From: Corynebacterium bouchesdurhonense | GTDB lineage: Bacteria > Actinomycetota > Actinomycetes > Mycobacteriales > Mycobacteriaceae | DNA length: 64,000 bases | Assembly (NCBI RefSeq): GCF_900078305.2 | Contig: NZ_LT546028.1 | Span: 484,948 to 548,947 of the forward strand | Direction of reading: 5' to 3' | Shown here: piece by piece, positions 33,776-41,638 of the stretch | How positions within the stretch are numbered: the stretch's first letter is position 1 | How the letters are laid out: the number at the start of each line of letters is the position of its first letter | Translations under genes and position numbers: made by a program | Notes under the pieces: model-generated | What the model was told of the DNA's origin: nothing | Databases searched by the model: none | The model's input: the letters and a program-made list of their open reading frames with translations, nothing else

Positions 33776-34618
33776 ATGAGCCGCTACCAATCCATGTTCG
33801 AGCGCCTCGACGCTAAGGGCGATGGAGCGTTCGTTCCATTCATCATGCTCTCGGACCCCACGCCCGAGGACGCCGTCGAGATCATCAGCACCGTGGTCGA
33901 AGCCGGGGCGGACGCGGTGGAGCTCGGCGTGCCGTTCTCCGACCCGGTGGCTGACGGCCCCGCTATCCAGGGCGCGCACGTCCGCGCGCTTGACGGCGGC
34001 GCCACCGTGGAGGGGGCGCTGGCGCAGATCCGCACCCTGCGCGAGCGCTTCCCCGATCTCCCCATCGGCATGCTCATCTACGCCAACGTGGCCTACGTGC
34101 GCGGCCTTGACCGCTTCTACCCGGAGTTCCACGCCGCGGGTGCCGATAGCATTTTGCTTCCCGACGTCCCCGTGCGCGAGTCCCAGCCCTTCAGCGACGC
34201 GGCCGCCGCAGCGGGCATCGACCCGATCTACATCGCCCCAGCCAAGGCCTCCGCCGAGACCCTGGAGGGCGTGGCCGCCAGCTCGCGCGGCTACATCTAC
34301 GCCATCTCCCGCGACGGCGTCACCGGCGCCGAGAACGAGGCCACGGTGGACGGGCTGCGCGAGGTGGTGGACAACGTGCGCTCCTTCGGCGGTGCGCCGG
34401 TGCTCCTCGGCTTCGGCATCTCCCGCCCCGAGCACGTCGCGGACGCCATCGCTGCAGGCGCATCCGGCGCGATCACGGGCTCCGCCATCACCAACATCAT
34501 TGCCAAGCACGTGGAGCACGAGCACCCCCGCGCGGGCCGCGTCACCGACATGGCTGCGCTGAAGGCGGAGCTGCGTGCGTACGTGCAGGAAATGAAGGCG
34601 GCTACGATCAAGCCATGA
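33776..34618 (+). CDS. trpA: Tryptophan synthase alpha chain
   Basis: A 280-residue TIM-barrel enzyme cleaving indole-3-glycerol phosphate. The catalytic Glu is in FVPFIMLSDP.../GADAVELGVPFSDPVADGPAIQGAHVRAL, the second acid in DSILLPDVPVRESQPF, and the phosphate loop is LLGFGISRPEHVADAIAAGASGAITGSAI. There is no gap after trpB, and the Rieske gene overlaps its end by 4 bp. It is the last biosynthetic gene of the operon. Confidence 0.96.
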   Translation: MSRYQSMFERLDAKGDGAFVPFIMLSDPTPEDAVEIISTVVEAGADAVELGVPFSDPVADGPAIQGAHVRALDGGATVEGALAQIRTLRERFPDLPIGMLIYANVAYVRGLDRFYPEFHAAGADSILLPDVPVRESQPFSDAAAAAGIDPIYIAPAKASAETLEGVAASSRGYIYAISRDGVTGAENEATVDGLREVVDNVRSFGGAPVLLGFGISRPEHVADAIAAGASGAITGSAITNIIAKHVEHEHPRAGRVTDMAALKAELRAYVQEMKAATIKP

Positions 34619-34986
34619 CCTGTTCTCGACGCACCTTCATCCTCGGCACCGCCACCACCTTCGCCGGCGCCTTCCTAGCCGCCTGCGGCCAAGCGCCGTC
34701 CGACGAGGTGGCCAAGACCGAGGTCCCCGTGGGCAGCGCGGTGATCCTGGACCGCTTCATTATCGCCCAGCCGACCGAGGGCACCTTTGTGGCCTACTCG
34801 GCGGTCTGCCCCCACCAGGGCAACAAGATCACGGTGGTTAATGGGGACACCGTGCGCTGCACGAAGCACGGCTCGGTGTTCAGCATCGCGGACGGCTCCG
34901 TGGTCTCCGGGCCCTCCGACAAGCCGATGGCCGCCGCCACCCTGGAGGACAACGGCGCCACCCTCGCCGCCACCGCCCAAGGCTAG
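34615..34986 (+). CDS. Tat-exported Rieske [2Fe-2S] lipoprotein
   Basis: A 123-residue protein. The N-terminus CSRRTFILGTATTFAGAFLAAC combines a twin-arginine motif with a lipobox (LAAC), so it is folded before export and lipid-anchored. The cluster ligands are in AVCPHQGNKI and VRCTKHGSVFSIADGS, the C-x-H and C-x2-H pattern of Rieske proteins. It is small and stand-alone, not a cytochrome bc1 subunit. It overlaps trpA (ATGA) and so is translated with the trp operon, though no link to tryptophan synthesis is evident. An electron-transfer role is inferred from the fold. Confidence 0.87.
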   Translation: MTCSRRTFILGTATTFAGAFLAACGQAPSDEVAKTEVPVGSAVILDRFIIAQPTEGTFVAYSAVCPHQGNKITVVNGDTVRCTKHGSVFSIADGSVVSGPSDKPMAAATLEDNGATLAATAQG

Positions 34987-35022
34987 CGGGGGCCGCGGGG
35001 GCTCGGGGAGGTTTCGAGGCGG

Positions 35023-36105
35023 TTAAGCCCAGCCGCGGAAGTAGGAATCCGGGTAGGGCAGCTCGTCGCCGCTCGCCCCGAGCTCCGCGAGGGCGTCAAG
35101 CGCCCACTCGGCGTTGCGCAGGGCAGCGCGGCCGATCATCACCGCGTCGGCCTGCCCAGCCTCAACGATCTCCTCGGCCTGCTCCGGCTCGGTAATCAGG
35201 CCGACAACCGCGGTAGGCAGCCCGCTGGCCTCGCGCACCGCGGCACCCAGCTCCACCTGGTACCCGGGCCCAACCGGCACCTTTGCCTTGGCGTTGCCGC
35301 CGCTGGAGACGTCGATCAGGTCCACGCCGCGCGCCTTCAGCTCGCCGGCGAGCCACTCGGTGTCCTCGAGCTTCCAGCCCTCCGGATCCAGCCACTCGGT
35401 GGCCGAGACGCGGACGGACAGGGGCATGGTCTCCGGGATCACGCTGCGGACTGCCTCCACCACCTCGAGCAGGAGCGCGGCCCGATTCTCGCGGGACCCG
35501 CCGTACTCATCCGTGCGCTCGTTAGAGAGCGGGGAGAGGAACTGGTGAAGCAGGTAGCCGTGGGCGGCGTGGATCTCCACCAGGTCGAAGCCGGCCGCGA
35601 CCGCGCGGCGCGCGGCATCCGCGAAGGCGCCGGGCACCGCGCGCACCTCCTCGGTGCTCAGCTCGCGGGGCTGTTCGTGGCCGTGGGCGGCGATGGGGGA
35701 GGGGGCGACGGTTTCCCACCCGCCGTCGCTAAGCGGAACGCTCCTGCGGCCGGCGAACGAAGGCAACATCGGGTACGAGGACGCCTTGCGTCCGGCGTGG
35801 TTGAGCTGGATGCCCATGGTGGCGCCGCGGGTGTGCACGAAGTGCACGATGCGGGCCCAGGCCTGCTGCTGCTCCTCGTTCCACAGGCCGGCGCAGTAGG
35901 GCGAGATGCGGCCCTCGGGCGTAACACCCGTGGCCTCTGCGATGATGAGACCGAAGCCGCCGGCGGCGCGCGCCCCGTAGTGCACCATGTGCCAGTCGCC
36001 GGGAAGACCGTCCTCGTTCTCGCATTTGTACTGGCACATCGGCGGCAGCCAGATGCGGTTGCGGATTTCTGCGGATCGCAGCGTGATCGGCTCGTTCAGT
36101 TTCAT
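35023..36105 (-). CDS. NADH:flavin oxidoreductase, Old Yellow Enzyme family (YqjM-like)
   Basis: A 360-residue FMN enzyme reducing activated C=C bonds. It starts MKLNEPITLRSAEIRNRIWLPPMCQY, where the Cys in PMCQY marks the YqjM class. Then GFGLIIAEATGVTPEGRISPYC, MGIQLNHAGRKAS, the substrate His pair in GFDLVEIHAAHGYLLHQFLSPLSNERTDEYGGSRENRA, and the FMN phosphate site DAVMIGRAALRN follow. ATG 36105 was chosen from homology of the first residues and a GGTGGG stretch upstream; ATG 36117 is an alternative. It is convergent with the Rieske gene and divergent from the BASS transporter. Confidence 0.9.
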   Translation of the reverse strand: MKLNEPITLRSAEIRNRIWLPPMCQYKCENEDGLPGDWHMVHYGARAAGGFGLIIAEATGVTPEGRISPYCAGLWNEEQQQAWARIVHFVHTRGATMGIQLNHAGRKASSYPMLPSFAGRRSVPLSDGGWETVAPSPIAAHGHEQPRELSTEEVRAVPGAFADAARRAVAAGFDLVEIHAAHGYLLHQFLSPLSNERTDEYGGSRENRAALLLEVVEAVRSVIPETMPLSVRVSATEWLDPEGWKLEDTEWLAGELKARGVDLIDVSSGGNAKAKVPVGPGYQVELGAAVREASGLPTAVVGLITEPEQAEEIVEAGQADAVMIGRAALRNAEWALDALAELGASGDELPYPDSYFRGWA

Positions 36106-36129
36106 GCGTCCCACCATAGGCCCGCTTCG

Positions 36130-36135
36130 TACACT
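36130..36135 (+). promoter_or_regulatory. -10 element, leaderless, of the BASS transporter gene
   Basis: TACACT, followed by 6 nt and the ATG at 36142. No ribosome-binding site is present. Confidence 0.55.
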
Positions 36136-36141
36136 TGGGCT

Positions 36142-37125
36142 ATGCCCGGATTTTTGAAAAAGCCCGATCCGCTGCTTGTCGGCATCGTCGCGGCCGTGAT
36201 CATCGCGTTCGCGCTGCCCGCCCGCGGCACGTTTGCGGACGTGTTCGGCGTGGCCACCAAGCTGGCCATCGCGCTGCTCTTCTTCCTCTACGGCGCGCGC
36301 CTGTCCACGCAGGAGGCGCTGCGCGGCCTGACCAACTGGAAGCTGCAACTGACCATCTTCCTGTTCACCTTCGTGGCCTACCCACTCATCGGCCTGGCCA
36401 TGCGCCCCAGCGCGGCGCTGATTTCCCCGGAGCTGTACCAGGGCATCCTCTTCCTCACGCTGGTGCCGTCCACGGTGCAGTCCTCGGTGGCGCTCACCGG
36501 CATCGCGCGCGGCAACGTCCCGGGCGCGGTGGTGGCGGCCAGCATGTCCTCGCTCGTCGGCGTGATCGCGACGCCGCTGCTAGTGATGCTGCTCATGGGC
36601 GCGGGTGACGGCGTGCACGTGGACGGCTCGGTGTTCGCGGACATCGCGCTGCAGCTGCTCCTGCCGTTTGTCCTCGGCCAGCTCGCCCATAACTTCCTGC
36701 CGCGCGTGGCCGAGGCCGCGAAATCTAAGGCCACCAAGATCGTAGATCGCGGCTCGATCTGGATGGTGGTCTACTCGGCTTTTTCCAAGGGCATCGTGGC
36801 CGGGGTGTGGAGCTCCATCTCGCCGTGGTCCATCGCGTTCCTGGTCGCGTTCTCAGCGGCGCTGGTGGTTGCCATGCTCTGGCTCACCCGGGCCCTGCCC
36901 GCGCGCCTCGGCTTCTCCGAGGCGGACATCGTGGCCATCCAGATGTGCGGCACCCAGAAATCCCTCGCTACCGGCCTGCCCATGGCCTCCGTGATCTTCG
37001 GCGGTGCCACCCTTGGCGTCCTCATCATCCCGCTGATGATCTACCATCTCGTCCAGCTGCTGATCTGCTCGGCGCACGTGTCCAAACTCGCCGCGACGCA
37101 TCCCGCCGCCGAGACCCCCGAATAG
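36142..37125 (+). CDS. Bile acid:sodium symporter family (BASS) transporter
   Basis: A 327-residue membrane protein with about nine to ten helices, starting MPGFLKKPDPLLVGIVAAVI. Signature stretches are ALLFFLYGARLSTQEALRGLTNWKLQL, LTLVPSTVQSSVALTGIARGNVPGAVVAASMSSLVG and IQMCGTQKSLATGLPMASVIFGG, matching the SBF-like (PF13593) branch. Bacterial members move organic anions with Na+; the substrate here is unknown. Start 36142 is supported by a TACACT -10 element 6 nt upstream (leaderless). It is followed 12 bp later by the DUF6881-like gene. Confidence 0.85.
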   Translation: MPGFLKKPDPLLVGIVAAVIIAFALPARGTFADVFGVATKLAIALLFFLYGARLSTQEALRGLTNWKLQLTIFLFTFVAYPLIGLAMRPSAALISPELYQGILFLTLVPSTVQSSVALTGIARGNVPGAVVAASMSSLVGVIATPLLVMLLMGAGDGVHVDGSVFADIALQLLLPFVLGQLAHNFLPRVAEAAKSKATKIVDRGSIWMVVYSAFSKGIVAGVWSSISPWSIAFLVAFSAALVVAMLWLTRALPARLGFSEADIVAIQMCGTQKSLATGLPMASVIFGGATLGVLIIPLMIYHLVQLLICSAHVSKLAATHPAAETPE

Positions 37126-37130
37126 AAGGC

Positions 37131-37144
37131 GTTTCACGTGAAAC
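37131..37144. other. parS: parS site 4, overlapping a start codon
   Basis: Perfect GTTTCACGTGAAAC. The GTG start codon of the following gene (37138-37140) lies inside the palindrome. ParB bound here could occlude translation-initiation coding DNA or transcription through it. Confidence 0.93.
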
Positions 37145-37443
37145 ATTACGTCCGCATCCACTACCTGGTACCCGAGCTCGGCGCGGAGCTGATCAACATC
37201 GCAGAACTGGAGGAGCTCTCCAGCCGCGAGTGCACGATGGTCCGCATGATTGAGCTCGACCCGGCCGAGACCATCACCGGCATCTACACCGACGGCCGCG
37301 TCATAGGCCAGGCCAACCAGCCCCTCGGTACCGTCCCGCACCCCAGCACCTACGACCAGCTCGACGGCATCACCGCCACCCGCCTCACCGAGGCCGAGTT
37401 CGAGGGCCTGTGGGAGGAAGCGCGCGCGAAATTCCCGGGGTAG
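37138..37443 (+). CDS. DUF6881-like small protein
   Basis: A 101-residue soluble protein, MKHYVRIHYLVPELGAELIN, then IAELEELSSRECTMVRMIELDPAETITGIYTDGRVIGQANQPLG. The pattern (short beta-rich, Y-V-R-x-x-W/Y, then RkvEvf..G....a) resembles the DUF6881 family; function unknown. The start GTG is embedded in a parS site and no Shine-Dalgarno is visible, so it may be translated by coupling to the transporter gene upstream. It is convergent with azlD, 11 bp away. Confidence 0.7.
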   Translation: MKHYVRIHYLVPELGAELINIAELEELSSRECTMVRMIELDPAETITGIYTDGRVIGQANQPLGTVPHPSTYDQLDGITATRLTEAEFEGLWEEARAKFPG

Positions 37444-37454
37444 GGGCTGCTTGC

Positions 37455-37793
37455 TCAGAACACCCAGTTGACCAGGACCATGTAGCAGGCGGTCCCGGCG
37501 AGGATGGACAGGGCCATGGAGCGTCGCCAAGCGTGAAGCCCCAACGTCGCGGCGGCCGCGATGAGCGCGGCGAGCACCCCGCCGCGCGCCTCCGCTGCGC
37601 CGCTGACGGCGTAGACCACGAGCACCGTCATCACCCCGACGGGCATAGCCAGGCCCAGGAAGTCCAGCAGCGGGCTGCCCCGCAGGAGGCGCTTGAACGC
37701 GAAGGGGAGGGCGCGCAGGGCGATGGTCACCACGGCGACGGGCAGCAGCACCGCCCACACCATCGCAGGGGTCACGCCGGCGGGCAGGCCCAT
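37455..37793 (-). CDS. azlD: Branched-chain amino acid exporter small subunit, AzlD family
   Basis: A 112-residue protein with four hydrophobic helices. MGLPAGVTPAMVWAVLLPVAVV leads into TIALRALPFAFKRLLRGSPLLDFLGLAMPVGVMTVLVVYA, where RALPF is the family signature. It ends TACYMVLVNWVF. It overlaps the azlC stop (ATGA), as usual for the pair, and corresponds to BrnE in C. glutamicum. AzlC and AzlD together export branched-chain amino acids and methionine. Confidence 0.88.
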   Translation of the reverse strand: MGLPAGVTPAMVWAVLLPVAVVTIALRALPFAFKRLLRGSPLLDFLGLAMPVGVMTVLVVYAVSGAAEARGGVLAALIAAAATLGLHAWRRSMALSILAGTACYMVLVNWVF

Positions 37794-38506
37794 CAAATGT
37801 CCAACCCCATCGCGTTGTCCAGGCGCGGGGACCAAAACCGGGCCAGGAGAAGGACGAAGTACGCGGTGAGCGCGACCACCAGAAGCTGCCCGGGGAAGAG
37901 GAGTGCGGAGGCGATGCCCAGCAGGGCGGCGGTGATGACCGTGCTGAGGTCGCGGGAGGACTGGAACGCCTCGTACGCGAGGACGATGAACAGCGCGGTC
38001 ACGGCGAAGTCCAGGCCCTCGATGTCCGGCGGGATGATGCCGCCCACCAGCGCTCCGACGATGCCGGGCACAACCCAGAAGAGCTGCACCACCACCTGGA
38101 TGGTCATCAGCCGGGTGCCGGTGAGCCGCGTGGAGCGGGGCAGCGCGGAGACCACCGCGTAGGTCTCGTCGGTCAGCGCGTAGGTGCCGTAGACCTTGCC
38201 GGGCGTGGAGCGGATGAGGTGCAGAGGGTAGGTGAGCCCGTAAAAGATGTGGCGGAAGTTCACCATCAGGCCGGTCACCGCCGCGGAGAGCGGGCCCACC
38301 CCGCCGAGCACCATGTTGAGCGCGACGAACTCCATGGAGCCCGCGTAGATCACGGTGGAGAAGATCGGCGTCCACCACCAGGCGAAGCCGCTCTGCGTCA
38401 TGAGCAGGCCGAAAGCGAGGCCGAGCGGGATGAGGCCTAGGCCGACGAGCCAAATATCGCCAAGACCCTTGCGGATCTCGGCCGATGTTTCACGTGAAAC
38501 GGCCAT
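37793..38506 (-). CDS. azlC: Branched-chain amino acid exporter large subunit, AzlC family
   Basis: A 237-residue membrane protein, BrnF-like. It starts MAVSRETSAEIRKGLGDIWL. Helices include LVGLGLIPLGLAFGLLMTQSGF, STVIYAGSMEFVALNMVLGG and AAVTGLMVNFRHIFYGLTYPLHL; the FRHIFYG motif is diagnostic. The first codons contain a parS palindrome (VSRET). Its start overlaps the yqgE stop by one base. It forms the exporter with azlD. Confidence 0.9.
   Translation of the reverse strand: MAVSRETSAEIRKGLGDIWLVGLGLIPLGLAFGLLMTQSGFAWWWTPIFSTVIYAGSMEFVALNMVLGGVGPLSAAVTGLMVNFRHIFYGLTYPLHLIRSTPGKVYGTYALTDETYAVVSALPRSTRLTGTRLMTIQVVVQLFWVVPGIVGALVGGIIPPDIEGLDFAVTALFIVLAYEAFQSSRDLSTVITAALLGIASALLFPGQLLVVALTAYFVLLLARFWSPRLDNAMGLDI
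38487..38500. other. parS: parS site 5
   Basis: Perfect GTTTCACGTGAAAC in codons 3-7 of azlC, read as VSRET. Confidence 0.93.
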
Positions 38507-39114
38507 TAGTTGTCCTCGAGGTCCGCCGGGAAGGTGGCGAAGAGGGGCAGCGGCATGGCCTGGCGGCGCATCACGTCGCCCCACAGGTCGGCGGCGCCGG
38601 GCGCGACCACGTCGGAGGGCAGCGCGGGGGCCACGAACCAATCGCCCCGCTCGATCTCCTCCTCCAGTTGGCCCGTGTCCCAGCCTGCGTACCCAGCGAA
38701 CACGCGCATGCCCTCCAAATCGCCGGCGAGCAGCTCCGGGTCCGCACCCAAATCCACGTGCACCAGCCGGTTGGCCAAGCGGGTGAAGTGCGGGTGGCCC
38801 GCGATGTCCACGCCGCTCGCGCTCACGCCCACCGCAACGGCAGCCTGCGGCATGACCGGCCCGCCGATGTACAGGGCCTGGGGCGAGGCGACCAGCTCCA
38901 CCCAATCCGGCATCACGTTCTGCACCGCCACGTCACTGCGGCGGTTGAGCACCACGCCCAAGGTGCCGTCCACGTCGCGCTCGATGATCAGCACCACGGT
39001 GCGGGCGAACTCCGGGGCGGGCATGCCGGGCGCGGCCACCAGCAGCATGCCGGGGGCTGGCTCCTCGCGCTCCAGCGCGTTGAAGAGGCGGTCCGCGTAA
39101 AAGAACTCAGGCAT
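38506..39114 (-). CDS. UPF0301 (YqgE/AlgH) family protein
   Basis: A 202-residue soluble protein. The family pattern is clear: APGMLLVAAPGMPAPEFARTVVLIIERDVDGTLGVVLNRRSDVAV, then ALYIGGPVMPQAAVAVG, and MRVFAGYAGWDTGQLEEEIERGDWFVAPALPSDV. Molecular function remains unknown for the family. Its stop codon shares a base with the azlC start, and its start overlaps the pcnA stop, so it belongs to a pcnA-yqgE-azlCD run on the minus strand. Confidence 0.92.
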   Translation of the reverse strand: MPEFFYADRLFNALEREEPAPGMLLVAAPGMPAPEFARTVVLIIERDVDGTLGVVLNRRSDVAVQNVMPDWVELVASPQALYIGGPVMPQAAVAVGVSASGVDIAGHPHFTRLANRLVHVDLGADPELLAGDLEGMRVFAGYAGWDTGQLEEEIERGDWFVAPALPSDVVAPGAADLWGDVMRRQAMPLPLFATFPADLEDN

Positions 39115-40606
39115 TGGTCTCCTCCCACCAGCGCTTCAGTTCGGCCACGGCCTCGTCGTGGTCCAGCTCGCCGCGCTCTAGGCGCAGCTCCTTCATGTAC
39201 TTCCAGGCCCTGCCCACGTCGGGGCCGGGGGAGAGGCCGAGGATCTCCATGATCTCGTTGCCGTCCAGGTCCGGGCGCACGCGCGCCAAGTCCTCCTTCT
39301 CCGCAAGCTCCGCGATGCGCTCCTCCAGGCCGTCGTAGGTGCGCTGCAGCCGGCGCGCCTTCTTCGGGTTCCGGGTGGTGCAGTCGGCGCGCACCAGCTT
39401 GTGCAGGCGGGGCAGCAGGTCACCCGCGTCCGTGACGTAGCGGCGCACGGCTGAGTCGGTCCACTGGCCCTCGTCGAAGCCGTGGAAGCGCATGTGCAGG
39501 TACACCAGCTGACCGATGTCCTCCGTCATGTGCTTCGGGTACTTCAGCGCGCGTAGGCGCTTGCGCGTCATCTTCGCGCCCACCACCTCGTGGTGGTGGA
39601 AGCTCACGCCGCCGCCCTCCTTCTGCGCGCGGGTGGCGGGTTTGCCGATGTCGTGCATGAGCGCCGCCCACCGCAGCTTCAGGTCGGGGCCCTCGTCCGG
39701 GTCCTCCAGCTCCGTGGCCTGGCGCAGCACGGTCAGGGAGTGCCGGTAGACGTCCTTGTGCTGCATGTGCTCGTCCTGCTCCAGCTGCAGCGCCGGGATC
39801 TCGGGCAGGATGTGGTCGGCCAGGCCGGTCTGCACCAGCAGGTCGATGCCCTCCCAGGGCCGCGCCCCGGCCATCAACTTGTCTAGCTCCGCCTGCACGC
39901 GCTCTACCGTGATGCGGTTGATCTCTTCGGCCATGTCGCGCATCGCGTCGTACACGCGCGGGGCGACGGTGAAGCCCAGCTGGGAGACGAAGCGGGCCGC
40001 GCGCAACATGCGCAGCGGGTCGTCCCGGAAGGACACCTCGGGCGCCTGCGGCGTGTCCAGCCTGCGCGCCAGCACGTCCTCCAGCCCTGACACTGGGTCG
40101 TGGAACTGCGGCTGGAGGGTGCCGTCGACAAGCGAAAGCTCCACCGCCATCGCATTGCACGCGAAATCCCTGCGCACCAGGTCGGCCTCGATGCTGTCGC
40201 CGAAGGTCACCTCGGGGTTGCGCGTCACACCGTCGTAAAGGTCTGCGCGAAAGGTGGTGATCTCCACCTGCTGCCCGTGGCGGATGCCGCTCACCGTGCC
40301 GAACTCGATGCCGGTGTCCCACGTCTTCTCGCCCCACGCGTCGAGGATCTCGCGGATGGTGCCCGGCCGTGCGGAGGTGGTGAAGTCCAGGTCATGGCCC
40401 GGCTTGCCCAGCATCGCGTCGCGCACCGGCCCTCCGACCAGGAACAGGGACTCGCCCCGCTCGGCGAAGGCGCGCGCGAGGGGCTCGAGGAAGGGCCTTT
40501 GCTTGTCGACGCTCCCTTGCACCCGCGCCATCACCACCGCCGCCGCGTTCGGATCGGCGGGGTCTGGCAGATCGAATACTTCCGGGTAGGCATCTGGCGT
40601 TGTCAC
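39107..40606 (-). CDS. pcnA: CCA tRNA nucleotidyltransferase
   Basis: A 499-residue enzyme adding or repairing the 3' CCA of tRNA. The class II nucleotidyltransferase signature is [27 protein letters not shown]. It is followed by [29 protein letters not shown], an HD domain ([29 protein letters not shown]) and a helical tail. The start is GTG 40606 ([11 protein letters not shown]) or GTG 40615; neither has a Shine-Dalgarno. Two dispersed motif copies lie within: one encodes GSVDKQ near the N-terminus, the other LSLVDG. The orthologue in M. tuberculosis (Rv3907c) has the same neighbours. Confidence 0.93.
   Translation of the reverse strand: MTTPDAYPEVFDLPDPADPNAAAVVMARVQGSVDKQRPFLEPLARAFAERGESLFLVGGPVRDAMLGKPGHDLDFTTSARPGTIREILDAWGEKTWDTGIEFGTVSGIRHGQQVEITTFRADLYDGVTRNPEVTFGDSIEADLVRRDFACNAMAVELSLVDGTLQPQFHDPVSGLEDVLARRLDTPQAPEVSFRDDPLRMLRAARFVSQLGFTVAPRVYDAMRDMAEEINRITVERVQAELDKLMAGARPWEGIDLLVQTGLADHILPEIPALQLEQDEHMQHKDVYRHSLTVLRQATELEDPDEGPDLKLRWAALMHDIGKPATRAQKEGGGVSFHHHEVVGAKMTRKRLRALKYPKHMTEDIGQLVYLHMRFHGFDEGQWTDSAVRRYVTDAGDLLPRLHKLVRADCTTRNPKKARRLQRTYDGLEERIAELAEKEDLARVRPDLDGNEIMEILGLSPGPDVGRAWKYMKELRLERGELDHDEAVAELKRWWEETNA
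40121..40133 (-). repeat. Dispersed motif, near match (GCTTGTCGACGGC)
   Basis: On the minus strand GGAGCTTTCGCTTGTCGACG is followed by GCACCC. It has one inserted or altered base after CGACG. It lies in pcnA and is read as LSLVDG. Confidence 0.75.
40501..40512 (+). repeat. Dispersed motif GCTTGTCGACGC, exact copy
   Basis: Exact 12-mer with flanks GGGCCTTT and TCCC, antisense to pcnA. It is read in the gene as GSVDKQ, just before the nucleotidyltransferase domain. Confidence 0.9.
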
Positions 40607-40665
40607 TTGGAACACGATACCTGCGCCACCGGCCCGGCAAGTACCACGGCCACGGCCGGGCCGGA

Positions 40666-40671
40666 TACGAT
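40666..40671 (+). promoter_or_regulatory. -10 element, leaderless, of the NUDIX gene
   Basis: TACGAT, 7 nt before ATG 40679. No Shine-Dalgarno is present, which favours the start at 40679 over 40670. Confidence 0.45.
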
Positions 40672-40678
40672 GAAGCGA

Positions 40679-41638
40679 ATGAACGAGAACACTCGGCCCG
40701 TCCCGGGTCCCGCCGACCCCCGGGAGCGCTCCCAGGGCGAGCAGCGGCGCGCGGACGGCGGGGGTTCCGGCGGCGGCTCCAGAAACGGCGGTTCCGGAAA
40801 CGGCGGCTCCGGCAATGCCGGCGGCGGCGCGAAAGCTGGCGGGTCACACCCGAAGCGCCGGCGCCGCCGCGGGCGCGGGGGCAAGGGGCGCAACCCGCAG
40901 CGCGGCGGGGAGCAGCGCACCGAGCAAAGCAGGGAACAACGTGCCGAGCGCACCGAGCGCACCGAGCGTTCCGAGCAGCGCGGCACCGGCGGCCAGCGCC
41001 AGGGCGGCTCGGGGGCCTCTGGCGGCGGCCAGCGCAGGCGGCGGTCACGCGGACGGGGCCCGTCCAGCCGCGGCGGCTCGCGCCAACAGCAACAGCGCCG
41101 CCAGCACCAGTACCAGGACAGGTATGACTCCAGCATCGACACCCGCGACGAGACCTCTGCCGGCGGCCTGGTGGTCTCCGGGATGGCGGAGGCGGTCGGC
41201 CCGAACGGGGACGTGGACCTCTCCCAGATCTACGCGGCGCTGATCGGGCGCCTGGACCGCCGCGGACGGCTGCTGTGGTCCATGCCGAAGGGCCACGTGG
41301 AGGACGGCGAGCACCAGTGGCGCACGGCCGAGCGCGAGGTGTGGGAGGAGACCGGCATCTCCGGAGAGGCCTTCGACACCCTCGGCACCATCGATTACTG
41401 GTTCGTCTCCGAGGGCGTGCGCATCCACAAGACGGTGCACCACAACCTGCTGCGCTTCGTGGACGGCGAGCTCAACGACGAAGACCCGGAAGTGACCGAG
41501 GTGTCCTGGGTGCCGCTGAGCGAGCTCATCGAGCGCCTCGCGTACGCCGACGAGCGCAAACTGGCGCGCATCGCCGTGGACCGCATGCCCGATCTGGCCA
41601 GAAAGGAAGCCGAGGCCGGAAGGGCGACCCCGCGATGA
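40679..41638 (+). CDS. NUDIX hydrolase with long disordered basic N-terminus (MutT4-like position)
   Basis: A 319-residue protein. Residues 1-150 are low-complexity, rich in Gly, Arg, Gln and Ser ([53 protein letters not shown]), and could bind nucleic acid. The NUDIX domain follows (about 160-310): [28 protein letters not shown], then [11 protein letters not shown], which fits G-x5-E-x7-REUxEExGU. It sits divergent from pcnA, like M. tuberculosis mutT4 (Rv3908). It probably hydrolyses a nucleoside diphosphate derivative; the substrate is unknown. The disordered part is far longer than in typical NUDIX proteins. Confidence 0.85.
   Translation: MNENTRPVPGPADPRERSQGEQRRADGGGSGGGSRNGGSGNGGSGNAGGGAKAGGSHPKRRRRRGRGGKGRNPQRGGEQRTEQSREQRAERTERTERSEQRGTGGQRQGGSGASGGGQRRRRSRGRGPSSRGGSRQQQQRRQHQYQDRYDSSIDTRDETSAGGLVVSGMAEAVGPNGDVDLSQIYAALIGRLDRRGRLLWSMPKGHVEDGEHQWRTAEREVWEETGISGEAFDTLGTIDYWFVSEGVRIHKTVHHNLLRFVDGELNDEDPEVTEVSWVPLSELIERLAYADERKLARIAVDRMPDLARKEAEAGRATPR

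Noticed and set aside
34149..34172. TTTTGCTTCCCGACGTCCCC in trpA as a motif copy
   Set aside because: It encodes the conserved SILLPDVPV segment of TrpA, so the resemblance is explained by protein conservation.
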